64,000 nucleotides of DNA from Avena insularis (GCA_023614405.1 CM042684.1:467737650-467801649); one strand, 5' to 3'. Positions 1 to 11,723 are shown, numbered from the stretch's first letter. Numbers and translations are program-made. Notes: a model not told the origin generated them from the sequence alone.

Positions 1-436
1 AGAAATTTTTGTTTTCTGCTACGAAACCCTTCAAGAATGATGTAATGAGATGCAGAATGGACAAAAGCTCAAGCTTGGGGATTCCACCCTGTGTCACCCC
101 AACAAATATTCAAGAGGTACAAGCGTCAAAGCTTGGGGATGCCCAAGGCATCCCCTTCTTCATCAATAAAAATCTCAGGTCTTTCTAAACACTTCGTTTT
201 TATTGTTTCATGCACTGTTGTGTTGGAGCGTCTTTGTTTTTAGTTTTATTTTTCTTTGTTTTCTGCAATAAGTTGGTTGGATCCCAACACACTTCTTTTG
301 GAGAGAGACACACCTCATTATTCATTGCCTAGAACACTCTAGTTTTTACTCTTATTGTTATGTGAGTGTTCTCCTTTGCTAGCACTGTGTTTAGCTTTAG
401 TTTTCGATTGGTGTTGGAAAAGAGTAGGAAGTTTCA

Positions 437-2081
437 TGAAGTAAATATGCCCTAAGAGGCAATAATAAAGTTGTTATTATATATTCCTTATATATGATAG
501 ATGTTTATTTTACATGCTAGAAATGTATTGATTTGGAAACATCAATACATGTGTGTTTAATAAACAAAAAGGGTTCCTAGTCATGCCTCTCTTATAGACT
601 AGCTTGTTGATTAACAGGATGGTCAAGGTTTCCTGATCATGGACATTGGATGTTGTTAATAACAAGGTCACACCATTGGTGGAATGATGTGATGAACATT
701 CATCCGAAGTATAGCATTACGATCAAGTCATTATGTTTATATTGCTATAACATCAAACGAAGTAATCCTTATCCTTAGACCATGAGATCATGTTAATTGC
801 TAACACCGGAAGAGTATCTTGATAACATCAAACGTCACACCGTAACAGGGTGACTATAAAGATGGGTTCAGTACTACGAAGGTGTTATGTTGAGGCTCAT
901 GGATCAAGAGTGGAATTTGTCAATCCAGATGACGGATAGATATACTCTGGGTCCTCTCGGTGATATCACATTAGGATAGCTTGCAAGCAAGTGATGTGAT
1001 CACTAGAATGTTATATCAGGAGCGAGAAAAGAGTGCATGTCGATGCGAGATCAAACTAGGTATGGAGATACCGATGATCGAATCTCGGACATGTAATATA
1101 TCGAGACAAAGGGATTTAGTTACAAGCGTTAAAGGTTCTCACGATCACGAGTCATCGTTGAATGTGTAGGAGTCGATCGGATCTCGAGGTCCCGCTGATT
1201 ATTGATCGGAGAAGGGTCTCGATCATGTCTGCATTATTCGCGAACCGTAGGGTGGCACACTTAAGAGTTACCGGACACCATTTTGGAGCACATATGTTTC
1301 AGACGAAAGAATTGCAAAGCGCAGGAATTGTTTCAATAGAAACCGGAAATTGTTTCGGGTGAAATTGTAGAAGGTGGTTCTGCATGTGATATTGAATATT
1401 GCAAGGGGCTATATGTGAATGTTTGTTAATTAAAGTAATTAACAAAATTCTGAATAAATTTAATAAAAAGGGTTTTATTAAATGAGAGAGCATTAAATTT
1501 GGAGAAATTTAATGCATTTAAAGTGGTGACTTTAAAAGGGAATGTGAAGAGGCATTTTAATGTCGAGGGGTTACCACCACATGAATGGGGAGGTGAGGGG
1601 TCACCCCCCATGCGCCAGCCCTAGAGAGAGGGGGCACCCCCCCTCCTCCTATAAAAGGCCACCCATTCCCTCCTTCATCCACATACCTCCTTGTGAAGGA
1701 TCTCTCTCCCCCTCTAGAATTATTCCCCCATGGTCTCGGATTAGCGAGATACATGTTCCCGGTGGCATTTCGCGGAAGGAGTTCTTTGCTTCCATTTGGA
1801 TCACTGGAGCGAGGAGGTGGAGGTTGTCCGGTGGCTTGAACGTGTGTGCGAGTGCGGATGCGCTGTTGAGTTGCGGCGCTTGGACTTCCTCACGATCTTG
1901 AGATCGGCAAGTGTACGACTACATCAACCACGAGTTCCTACTCGTTAACAAAGCTCGTTGTCTACGAGGGTAAGTTCTCGTTGGATGTATGTCCACCCGT
2001 TGCTTTGTACCTAGTAGATAGATCTTGGCGTGTAGTTCACACCGTAGGAAAATTTTTGTTTTCTATGCTGCGGACCCAACA
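437..2081 (+). repeat. Solo LTR, Angela/BARE/WIS-type Copia, perfect TSD
   Basis: The 1645 bp unit begins TGAAGTAAATATGCCCTAAG and ends GACCCAACA. Its start, the middle part (the GATCGAATCTCG stretch near 1076 and the GGTCTCGATCATGTCT stretch near 1214) and its end (GTAGGAAAATTTTTGTTTTC) match the Angela/BARE/WIS LTR layout that I know from Triticeae. It is flanked by identical 5 bp direct repeats TTTCA at 432-436 and 2082-2086, and the Gypsy sequence continues on both sides. There is no internal domain, so this is a solo LTR left by LTR-LTR recombination. Short ORFs inside it are chance. Confidence 0.88.
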
Positions 2082-2086
2082 TTTCA

Positions 2087-3861
2087 TGCTTATAGTGGTA
2101 CAAAAAGGAGCTTGTTTTTTTACTGTGGCCTATGCTTTTGTCATGTCATGCTTGATATTGTTTTGGCTTTATGCTTAGTGATTTTTGCTGTAGCATGACT
2201 TGTTCCAAACAATTGAGATTGCTTAATGTGCCTTGAAAGAATCATGTGTTCTTTTAGCATATAAAAGCATAATATTGTGGTATTCTCCTTTAATGCTTTA
2301 TTTGGGTTGACTTGGCGCATGCTCACACCATGTTAAGACTATACCAAGTCACCATAGCCTCTATGATCATTTAGTTTTCGACTTGTAATATCACTTTATG
2401 CTTTAATTAACGATGTTTTGTTGCTTTGCATGATTATGGCCATTATTGCTCTCTTAGTTGGTCGCTCCCGGTCTTTTGCTAGCCTCCATACCAAGTATGA
2501 GTTCCACTCATGCATCCAACTCCAAATAAAACCAAGTTATTCCAAAGAGTCCACCATACCTACCTATTAGCATTTGTTATTCCAAGTATATGCATGATTT
2601 TATCTACCTTTTGAATTAAACTTGTTATGTGAAAATTGGTGATTAAAGCTCTCACGAACTTGATGGCACACTTTACTTTCTTGCACTTAATAATCTTGAA
2701 CCATTATGTCCATCATTTTTGAGTATATGCTTGCGCTTTATAAGTTGAAGTTAGCAGAACCATGTATCATGGGGAACGCTTTCAACATTGCACTTATTAT
2801 TCCGTTGATATCATTATTCTTTTGCTTATGGATCCCGGCGGTGTGAAATAAAAGGGGAACTTGTAAGATCATGGAGTTTGTATGTGTGTTAGAGAAACGC
2901 CTGGGCCGCTAGCCTAAGCCATGCCTAATCATGGTGGAAACTTGCAGCATAACCATAATGATCATTCTATGAAGCATCCTCAATAAAACCCTATGCAAAT
3001 AGCAAATAAAAAGATCGCTGAGATCCTCATTGTCTATTGCCTTGTCATTTTGATATGGGATAGCTCCTGTGTCATGGGGCAAGGGGTACCCCATTGGCGG
3101 TTCTCTATGATACATATGTACTTACAATGACAAGAGCTTACTTGTGACTGAAGTTGAGTAGCATGAGGTTCGGTACTCGTAAGCACGGGGCATGAGATTT
3201 CAGCTTATAACGTGTCAAGCATATCCTCTTATTTTTGTTCACTTTAACCTTAATCACCTCAAGATGCTTACGATAGGGGCAATGACAGCTGAAAGCTAAT
3301 AAGTACCATAATTTTTGGAAGTTCTTTATGAGACTTGAATCCCTGCTTCCTTCTGTGAAGGCCTTTCTTCCACTTTTATATTGAGTCTCCACCTTCTATC
3401 CTTAGGCGCCAATTAAGAGAGCATAGTTGTCATTCTTAGTTCTATGTGCATTGTACCAAAGCGTATTGATTGATTCATAATGTAGATATTGCTTGTTCTT
3501 GAACTATTTGTATCTAGTCACCCTTATGAACTTTGAAGGTGTCCTATGCATTTATGTTTTGCTACTCCATGAGGGACAAGTTGAATGCCACTATGCTATG
3601 TTTTCTATATGTGAAACAAACAAACGTCTTTCAATGCATTGTTATTCATGATCTTTGTTTGTATCCTTTCATGTTGCATGCATAGTTACCATGTCTTATT
3701 GTTAGAACTTCATCTTTCATGCTCATGTTTATAGTACTTTGATCCCAGCTTTCAATTCTTGCAAATGGTTTGATCTTGATTGTGATGGTGCATGTCACCT
3801 CAAAAATTATTCTTTTATTACTTACCTACTCGAGGACGAGCAGGAGTTAAGCTTGGGATGT
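2087..3861 (+). other. Gypsy 3' untranslated internal region, non-coding
   Basis: AT-rich sequence that continues the Gypsy internal region after the solo LTR. I see no gag, protease, RT or integrase motif in any frame. It ends with the purine-rich tract just before the LTR at 3862. Short ORFs here start at non-ATG codons or lack any recognisable motif. Confidence 0.6.
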
Positions 3862-5097
3862 TGATACGTTGTAAACGTATCTATAATTTTTGATGTTCCA
3901 TGCTTGGTTTATATCTACTTTCTTATGTTTTGTCCACACTTTGGAGTATTTTTATACACTTTCTTGGACTAACCTATTAACAAGATGCCATAGTGCCAGT
4001 TGCCTGTTTTCTTCTGTTTTTGGTTCCAAAAAAGCCAGAAAATGAATATTCTCGCCTATAAGAAGCCTCCGATGCAGAAACCCTAAAGAATCGAGCCTCC
4101 AGCCACGAAAAGCTCCGCAGCGCCGCCGCCACCGAAGAGGAGATTCGGGGGATAGAAGTCTCTGTTATGGCACCCTGCCGGGACAGGGAATTGCCCCCGG
4201 AGCCATCTCCATCGATCTACACCACCATCTCCATCACCATTGCTAATTCCCATGATGATGAGGGAGTAGTTCTTCCTCGAGGCTAAGGGATCCATCGGTA
4301 GCTATGTGTTCATCTCTCTCTATGCGTGATCATATTGTGATCATGAGCTTTGTAATCAAGTAGATCTGCTTTGCTACTCAAGTGCTTTAATAGATCTCTG
4401 CTCTCCCCATGTGTGTGAAAGTGACAGCGTGCACACCATGGTGGCACTTAGGCTAGATATTACAAATACTTGTTATGAGTTATATTTGGAGTTGGATGTT
4501 TCTATGAAATTGTGGTGTTTGTTGGAACCATCTAGCGCTCAAGGTGACAGTGTGGGGTTATCTAGATGGGGAAAGCGGACTTTGAGGAGTGCCGTTATAG
4601 CCCTAACATGGATTAGAGTGTCTAACCATAGAGTAGTTCAGAGTAGTATCATGAAGAGAAGATATTTATATGAGAGTGTTCACTAGCGAAAGTATGATCC
4701 CTAGGCCTTGTTTCTAAACATTGAAACACCGTTTGCAACTAGATCTGTTACATGTTTGCTTGCTGCCATCTTTGTTTCAATTTGCCTTTAGTCTCTTCCA
4801 CGCCATCAAGCTATTTTCTGGCACCGTTGTCTTATATCCATACCACTTGTATTTTACTATCTCTTCTCCGAACTAGTGCACCTATACACCTGACAAGTGT
4901 ATTGGGTGTATTGGGGACACAAGAGACTTCTTGTGTCTTGATTGCAGGGTTGCTTGAGAGGGATAACTTTGACCACTTCCTCCCTGAGTTTGATAAACCT
5001 TGGGTAATCCACTTAAGGGAAACTTGCTACTATTGTACAAACCTCTGCACTTGGAGGCCCAACAACTGTCTACAAGAATAGAAGTGCGTAGACGTCA
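3862..5097 (+). repeat. 3' LTR of the left Gypsy element
   Basis: The 1236 bp LTR starts TGATACGTTGTAAACGTATC and ends GCGTAGACGTCA, giving TG...CA ends. Inside are the phrases typical of this abundant Triticeae LTR: CTAACCTATTAACAAGATGCC near 3970, GTTGCTTGAGAGGGATAAC near 4950 and CTGTCTACAAGAATAGAAG near 5066. It follows a purine-rich tract and is followed by CACTA sequence. The partner 5' LTR is outside the window. Confidence 0.85.
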
Positions 5098-5284
5098 GCG
5101 CATACTGCCGAAATGCGCCACAAAACCTATGGACTTAGCCAAATAAATGGTTCGGCCTTTCATTCCCCTTCTCCATTCGATTCTTCACTCGCCCCGTTCT
5201 AGCCTCGCTTGCCACGCGCAAACCCTAGCTACCCTCTCCACCCTAGCCCTCGATGCCAGAGCCGCCACCGCCGCACTGAAGTCC

Positions 5285-5432
5285 GTGGAGGAGGAGGCCC
5301 GCCACCGCCGTGCTAGAGCCTGTGGAGGAGGAGGCCCGCTGCTGCCGCGCTGAAGCTCGTGGAGGAGGAGGCCCGCCACCACCGCGCTAGAGCCCGTGGA
5401 GGAGGAGGCCCGTCGCAGCCCCGCCCGCAGCA
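5285..5432. repeat. Four tandem 37 bp repeats
   Basis: Copies of GTGGAGGAGGAGGCCCG start at 5285, 5322, 5359 and 5396, an exact 37 bp period. The unit is GC-rich and open on both strands, which produces spurious ORFs. Because 37 is not a multiple of three, a coding role is unlikely. It lies in the 5' part of the CACTA, after an AT-poor leader. Confidence 0.8.
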
Positions 5433-6812
5433 GGATCACCACCTCCACCCTCATCGTTGACGACCACCGCAACAACAGCAGGTACCCTCAAATTATGTCT
5501 GCTTGGCATCCATGGTTGGGGGATTAACTGACAATCTGGTCTTGTGTGGATGCAATGTTTGGTATAGTCTGAGCGCCTTCCGTCCCCTGGTTGTCCAAGT
5601 ACTAGCTTAGGTCAGTTCAAGTCAGGTGCCTCTTAATTCCCTATCCTCTGCAGCTTGCTTGCTTGCTTGCGCGCGTCCGCGTCCGCAACTAGAGACACAA
5701 ATTCCCCTTCCTTTTGTCGTAATATCAGATCAGGTCGGGAGGTCGTGTGGTTTCTTGTCAGACAGTCAGTAACTATTGGTGCTGCCAAATGTAGTTTTTT
5801 TTTGCTTCTCACAACACAGTCCATCTTATCAAGAAGAATTAAACATGAAGTGAGAAACTACGGCAATAATTATTGTTATACATCAGAAACCTCAAAAGAA
5901 CCAAGTGATAAACACTATTTTCCTTGTTACCAACTTTAGTAACTCACATAAATAAATAAAAATGATGAGATGCGGCTCTTATGGTATTATTTGCAAATTT
6001 CTAGCTCAAGTATGTGGACATCATAAACTACATGATTTTGAAACCGTCAGATGTGTTGGCTGAGCTCTCTTACATTGGATGGGTTATTTCAATGCGGAGT
6101 TCACAGTAGAAGCTAGTAGGAGAAGTGATATTCCTATGTCGTAAACAAGATCGTGATCACCAATCTGTGGTGATGCTTTGTTGGATGAACACAAAATTGA
6201 TATAGCAAGTTATGTCTCTCGGGTTAATTAAGAACATTCCTTGAGTTTTTTCATAGGAAGTATTAGGGACAAATGCTTATTTTGCCAGCCTTTATATTCT
6301 CCATTGGTAAGCTAGTTGCCGATGCAGCATCGTCAGTTGTCTTACATATATAATTATGCAAGTTTGGTGAAAAACAAGCTTTCGAGAGGCTCTCTAGGTA
6401 GAACATGTGGCATATATAATTATGCAAGTAGTGAACCTTGCTTGCTGGTTGCTACTACGTCTTTGTCGCTCTTCATAGTACTTTTCCACTCACCGACGGA
6501 TAAACACACTTGCTACTACTAGTACCATTGCTTGCACCATTTGGCGATGCACGCGGCATTCTTTTAGAATCTGGTAAAGGCATTGTCAATCGTATTGCGG
6601 CTGCTGTTCATGCTTTTTTGTTGCATGTGCGTTGGGCTGGAATTAGAATAATCTTGTGGGGGTGGGGGCGGGTACCTTCTGGGTGGCAAACCAACTTTTC
6701 CCATCCATTCATGCTGATGTTGATGCTGAGAGGAATCGTCTGCATTTGATTTGCTTGAGATGGTTGGTGGCTCTGTTTTTATTTATTATCATCATGATTG
6801 ATTGATTAGCTC
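5433..6812. other. CACTA interior without a recognisable gene
   Basis: No conserved domain is seen. CATATATAATTATGCAAGT occurs twice, at about 6344-6362 and 6411-6429, a short direct duplication. Nothing else could be supported. Confidence 0.4.
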
Positions 6813-7030
6813 TTTTAAGTGTATACTACTGTTGTTCAACAAGTACTACTATAAATCTATCCTGGACAGCACTAACATCTCCCCATGTTACTACTATATA
6901 TCTATCCTGTTCAGCAAGTACTTGTACTACTCCTATTTTAAGTGTATACTACTATTGTTCAGCAAGTACTTGTACTACTGTTGTTTTAAGTGTATACTAC
7001 TGTTGTTCAGCAAGTACTACTATGTCTGTT
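6813..7030. repeat. Imperfect tandem repeats of about 48 bp
   Basis: TTTTAAGTGTATACTACT recurs at 6813, 6936 and 6984, each copy followed by TTGTTCARCAAGTACT. The last two copies are 48 bp apart; the first pair is separated by a variant unit. The array precedes the first coding part of the CACTA gene and may be leader sequence. Confidence 0.6.
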
Positions 7031-7189
7031 ATATATATACATGGGGCTGTGAAGTGATGATGGACTACTATATCTGTTATATATATACTGAATGTGGATG
7101 ATGGATGATGCATACTGGGGTCAATGCATGGGGCTGTCAATATGGGGATGGGGTGTTTTGTCTTGCAGGGATATATTTCTTCAATTAAG

Positions 7190-7240
7190 TTGCCCATTTC
7201 TCCCGAAGTGTCGATTCACTTCCATTTCGGTCGAGAAATG
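7190..7240. repeat. Inverted repeat, possible hairpin
   Basis: TGCCCATTTCTC (about 7190-7201) is the exact reverse complement of GAGAAATGGGCA (about 7229-7240), with a second partial match inside (CGAAGTG / CACTTCC-TTTCG). It lies some 95 bp before the first ATG of the CACTA gene. A role in RNA folding or protein binding is only a guess. Confidence 0.45.
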
Positions 7241-7334
7241 GGCACTCCTAGGTCAAAAAATTAGCAAAGGTCATGCCGAATTTTTTGGCCGAGATTTGTG
7301 CTAACTTTTTACCTCTTTTTAATAGAGTGCAAAC

Positions 7335-8800
7335 ATGTCGGGCAACAACAAGGCCGGCCCTTCTAAGCACATGAGTGTCGAAGAACAATCTAGACAGGCC
7401 AACGAGTCATTCTAGCGGGGGTCCCAATAGGAGGAGGAGATGAGGATGACACCACCACCGGAGGAGGAGACGGCCGCCGCCAGAGCTGCTGGGGGCAATG
7501 AGGGAGGAGATCCTGATTACAAGGGGGATGAAGACGACTACGATGGAACTAGTGAAGGCGGTGGCAAAGGGATGACACCACTGATGGCGGCACCCGCACT
7601 TATAGCGGCGAGCGCACGGATGGCGGTAGAGGCAACCCGGCTGCTTCTCAGAAGAAGAAGGAAAAGAAGGATCGAAAGGTGCCAGTGCTCGCCACCGTCT
7701 GCGATGAGTTCACTGAAGTCACAAAAAGTGGCCAACCCATTGCGCCAGAGGCGTTTGCCAAAGGGGATGGCCTGCAACTCGGGTGCATCGTCCGGGAAAG
7801 CATGTCGATCAACAAGAAGTACATCAGACATGCTGACAATGCAGCTTTGGTCAATAACCTCCTTAAGAAGCTTCACAAGCGATACAGATTCCCATAGCGG
7901 TTTAGAAACCTGGAGAGAAAGAACCCGGTGAACAAACTAGCACTCACGAAGATGATCGACGCCTTGAGCAGCTGGAAAACCCGGGTAAAGAATAGCATTG
8001 ACAAAGGTGAAAGATGGGAGGTTATTAGTAAGAAAATCCGATGCTCAAAGAAGAGGAGTTTAAGATATTCAAGGCGGATATAGCTACCGCTGACGCTATA
8101 CATTGGACTAACTAGGGCAGGACTATGCGGGAACAGAACATAGGTAACCACCACCTTGGAAGCGGTGGTTATAGGGAAACAGGCCATTTGGGACAAGGAG
8201 GATGCCAAGCTTGAACGCCTTGGTGAAGACAACCCTTGGCTTAAAATCACGGACTTGCAGCTTAGGCAATTTGTTCGGGCCCGCTACTACCTGGACAAGG
8301 AAACAAGGGAGTTCATCACCGACGATCTAGAGGTGAAATAATTCGAGAATAAGCTAGTAAGGAATTTATCGCCGATCTCAAGTCTAGTGCGTTCTAATTA
8401 AAATAATGAAGCCAAGAATCTAAATGGGTTCACCTTTCCTTGTCTCTACAGGAGGATGAACTGAACGCTCCTGCCAAAGAGTCGTCCCAGGATTCGACAG
8501 AGGCGTGGGGCATGGTTTTCAATAGGGCGACAAATGCTTACAAGAAGAGGGACAAGGGGTTGCCGCTGTCCTCAGGTGGCCATGTGTCCGGCTTCGGTAC
8601 GAGCATGAAGTTCAAGGAGTACTACAAAGAGGACGCCAAGAAAAGAAGGGAGAGGAAGAACCAGTCGGTAGCTAAGGATAAAGCCGTTGTTGAAGAGCTG
8701 AAGATGAAGGTGCAGACACTGGAGGAGAAGGCAGTGGACGAGAAAACAGTAGACAAGTTAGTGGAAGAGAAGCTCTGCGTGATGACCCCTCCCCCCTGAG
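7335..8800 (+). pseudogene. CACTA second gene, Ptta/En/Spm transposase-like (Transposase_24 type), decayed
   Basis: The reading starts at ATG 7335 (MSGNNKAGPSKHMSVEEQ), hits TAG stops at 7413 and 7428, and continues in the same frame through an acidic, Gly-rich stretch. A frameshift near 7670 moves to the frame with KKYIRHADNAALVNNLLKK and, after another stop, a WKTRVKNSIDKGERWEVI segment. A second exon block (8453-8797) begins after CTTGTCTCTACAG and holds AWGMVFNRATNAYKKRDKG, GFGTSMKFKEYYKED and a Lys/Glu-rich coiled coil. These motifs match the plant Ptta/En/Spm family that accompanies grass CACTA transposases; members are thought to bind element ends. Several stops and frameshifts make it non-functional as read. 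The family call rests on motif memory, not on a search. Confidence 0.6.
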
Positions 8801-8831
8801 TTTTTTGAGGGGCTTACTTCTTGGAATGCAG

Positions 8832-9717
8832 GAGGTCGACAGGGGCCGATACATCTGCCCAGCTTAAGCGGCAGCAACTCAGGCATCAATGTTAATGTGT
8901 CGCCGGACCTGGTGACCCCGCCGGCCGTCAACGTTGGGACACAGCTGCTCGTTTTGGTCACACCGACACCCCCTCCCACCAAAGATACCAATAAGGCACA
9001 GCCGACGGTTGTGGTGCTTCGTGAGGCACCCGAGCGGGAGAATGTTGATGATGATAGGCCGGCCACCGACATCGGCTGTGTCTCTACATTAGCCGAGCTC
9101 CACGCCATCACCAAGGTAACTAATTAGTTAGTGCATGTCATCTCCTTTATGCCTTTGATGCATGACTGCTGTCATCTCATGATGCCCAACAACATGTTTT
9201 GCCTCAGGACACTTCTTGCATACTCCTTCTTAAAGATGTCAGCGGTGAGTTGAAGGATGTTGCCAAGGGCACTCTCATACAACTGACGAGTCGCACGATG
9301 CACAACAATACAATGGATGATGACGTGATGAGGGTTAGGTTGCCTCGGGTGTTGCCAGGGTGCAACGACATGCCCCCCCCCCTTTCAACCTCAGGGAGCC
9401 GACAAACACAAGACCCTTGGAGAATGCTACAACTGGCCCTTGACATGGCCGAAGACCCAGATTCGTCTTGCGGGGGGAGCACCGGCGCCAACTCTCGATC
9501 GATCGCCCGGCCACCACCTCGGAAGCCAGCAGCCGCCATCGTCGCCACCACCAGCCGTCACCAGCAACTCTTGGCAGCGTGTGTACCGCCCCATGGCAAA
9601 GTCGTTGTGCCGCAACCGTTGTCGCCCCCGCTACCACCACCACATGATGGCACCCATGAAGATGATGATGAATTGATCAACTTTGACGACTTCATCAACA
9701 CCGACGCCAACAAATGA
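8832..9717 (+). pseudogene. CACTA gene middle exons, low-complexity linker
   Basis: Two exon-like blocks continue the CACTA gene. The first (about 8832-9114) follows GGAATGCAG and ends at AAG|GTAACT; it is Pro/Thr/Val-rich. The second (from about 9209) follows TTTGCCTCAG and reads DTSCILLLKDVSGELKDVAK, then a Pro/Ser-rich stretch with a short C tract at 9371-9381 that breaks the frame. A late acidic segment (HEDDDELINFDDFINTD) ends at the TGA at 9715. No catalytic domain is visible. Sequence on both sides joins it to the neighbouring coding blocks, so it is best read as the linker of one decayed spliced gene. Confidence 0.45.
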
Positions 9718-10044
9718 TCGTATATGCCTTCTGTGGATGAAGAACCCTTCATAGCTCGCGACCATCAAGCTGGTCGGCCCAATACATGCACGCAGCACCT
9801 GGTCTTCCATGGTCTTTCTCAAGAGACGCCTCCAGCCGGTGATCCACCACAGGAGAAACCGGGATTGGTTTTCAGCCCCAACACACTCCGAAAGGCGGCT
9901 GATGAGCAGATGGCAGTGGAGGACACTGTTGTGAAGAAAAAGCATAGGAAAAGAGGTAATAATAATAAGAAGGGTGCGAGCTAGCCTCTTCCGAAGAGGA
10001 TCTAGGCTCAGGACGTCATCGCCGTACCATCCACACAATATGGC

Positions 10045-11241
10045 TTGCCCCAAGTGCATGTAGCTGGTGATCCGATATTGACTCCGGATATGCTCCACAT
10101 CGCGGTTGGACCCATGTTAACTTTTCATGAGGGTGTCAAGACACTAGAGGGCATCCTTCTTAAAGACAAAGATCCAAATTACCCGGTTTTCACGGCCAAG
10201 GTGCCATTGGACGTGGGCTTCGTCGATGAACCCCCCGCGGATATATTCTTCATAGCGTACGAGGACATATTCAAGCTGTTTCTCACAAAACGGCTGGACT
10301 AAAACTTGGTCTGCCTACACGCGCTCAATCTGGCGATCAAGATCAAGAGAGAGTACCCCGGCAATCGCGATAGTGGATCCCTACTACATGCGGGACAGCC
10401 AGTTGGTCAAAGGATCAGAGACACGAACCAAGGCGACGCCGTACCTTGAGAAGTTCATGGTGGATAACAAGAGGAAGGACACACTTCTTTTGCCTTTCTT
10501 TCCCGAGTAAGTACACACTCGCTCATCGCCACCGTAACTTCTGAATTTCTTATAGATTTCCCCTTTGCTCTTTTTCCAACATTCCGTCCAATTGTGTTGC
10601 GCAGAGACAAATACTGCACACTCGTCGTCCTTTCCCTAAGGTATTCGCTAGCCACATATTTCAACTCGGGGAGTTTGACGAAGAAGAAAGACTACACCAG
10701 AATAAGGGGTGTTCTCAGTGAGGCTCTCGAGGGCTATGCCAGGAAGGGATGCATCTTCGTAGATAAGGGGGAATGTATCAAGGATGGAAAACACGTGTTC
10801 AAGCACGTGCTCGAGTTCCCCAGCGTGAAGCAGCCGGCTACTGGTGGCGCCAAGGAGGCCTTCTACGTCCTCCATCACCTTAAAGGCTATGTTCGGGATT
10901 GCCAGAACCTAACGATGCCATCTAGTCTCCGAGGATGGGCTGGAACTTTGGCGCGAAGCGACGATGATGATCTTAGAGAAGACTTCCATCGCATTCAGCA
11001 GAAGTTGTCGCAAATCATCATTGAAGATGTTAATACAATGGGGGGGCTACAACAAGCCAAAGGGTTGAGTAAGAGGGGGAGAGAAGAACGCCTTCGTAAG
11101 CAGGGTGACACAAGGATGTGGATGACGAAAGAGGGTTATCTACCGTTCCCGAAGCCGAGCGAGAAGAAGAAGTCTTCACGATCGATGTATGCCTCTAGCA
11201 TGATCCAGTGTGTGTATATTCTCGATGGACGCCTGTTGTAG
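10045..11241 (+). pseudogene. CACTA-encoded Ulp1-like (C48) domain, decayed
   Basis: Exon-like blocks read GDPILTPDMLHIAVGPMLTF and DKDPNYPVFTAKVPLDVGF, a stop or frameshift near 10300, IKIKREYPGN, and DNKRKDTLLLPFFPE ending at a GTAAGT donor (about 10508). The next block after GTTGCGCAG reads DKYCTLVVLSL, then YSLATYFNSGS, KKKDYTRIRGVL and AFYVLHHLKGYVRD. This is the layout of the Ulp1/SUMO-protease-like domain found in many grass CACTA elements. The usual catalytic His (expected near KYC), Asp (here N in TYFNSG) and Cys (absent before AFYVLHH) are not seen, so protease activity is unlikely. The tail (11000-11241) is charged and ends at TAG. Confidence 0.55.
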
Positions 11242-11480
11242 TATGTGTGTCATAAACTTTACTATCTTGTGGTCGAAATGGTCGTTGTTGTTAGACTTAA
11301 ACTATCTTGTGGTCGTGTTGTCGTTGAACTTATTACTTCTATGATGATCACGAGATGCTATCTTTTAGGTTTATGGATCCTTTGTTTTATATTTTGTGAA
11401 CATATATATATATATGGATGTGAACCCTTTATTAATTCTTTTCGTTGTATTTTTACTAATATGCCTTGTCGTCTATAGAG

Positions 11481-11723
11481 ATGGCGACGAGGTGGTATGT
11501 GGTGTACATGGGTAGGGTTCCAGGAGTCTACGAGAAGTGGAAGGATTGTCACAAACAAGTGAACAAGTTCAGCGGCAACATCTATGAAGGATACGCGACT
11601 AGAGAGGAGGCGGTAGCCAAGTGGAGGAACCACATGTGGAAGAAGAACCGGATGAAGATATTGGTTGGGCTCATGCTCTTGCTCACCATCATCATAGCTG
11701 TATTCTATTTGATCCTAGTATAG
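11481..11723 (+). CDS. Small protein with RNase H1-type hybrid-binding (viroplasmin-like) domain and C-terminal membrane segment
   Basis: An 80-residue ORF starts at the ATG at 11481. Residues 4-48 (WYVVYMGRVPGVYEKW, then FSGNIYEGYATREEAVAKW) match the RNase H1 N-terminal / caulimovirus-viroplasmin fold, which in RNase H1 binds RNA:DNA hybrid or dsRNA. The Trp, the GxxPGVY turn, the FSG(N) loop and the Y-TREEA helix are present. After a basic stretch (KKNRMK) come about 20 hydrophobic residues to the end, a likely tail anchor. No RNase H catalytic domain follows. It lies in the 3' part of the CACTA, on the same strand as the other element genes and after an AG acceptor-like site, so it may be a last exon or a separate gene. 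It is free of stops, unlike its neighbours. Confidence 0.6.
   Translation: MATRWYVVYMGRVPGVYEKWKDCHKQVNKFSGNIYEGYATREEAVAKWRNHMWKKNRMKILVGLMLLLTIIIAVFYLILV

Larger units (their letters stand above)
1..5097 (+). mobile_element. Gypsy LTR retrotransposon, 3' part (runs off the left edge)
   Basis: This is the 3' non-coding part of a Gypsy-type element followed by its 3' LTR. The internal region contains two AAGCTTGGGGAT-type stretches (around 72 and 150) and a purine-rich tract (GAGGACGAGCAGGAG, about 3833-3847) immediately before the LTR, the usual arrangement in this Triticeae family. The element is split by a Copia solo LTR at 437-2081. No coding domain is left in the window, so gag-pol must lie to the left if it survives. 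Directly after the LTR comes CACTA subterminal sequence, so this element jumped into the CACTA; the 5 bp after the LTR, GCGCA, should be its target duplication. The family name is not assigned with confidence. Confidence 0.75.

Noticed and set aside
1..30. First bases look like the end of a Copia LTR (AATTTTTGTTTTCTGCTACG)
   Set aside because: The next bases run straight into Gypsy internal sequence without TG...CA borders or a primer site, and related Gypsy 3' regions contain a similar phrase.
5147..5475. Ala/Arg-rich frames on both strands
   Set aside because: They come from the 37 bp tandem repeat, whose period is not a multiple of three.
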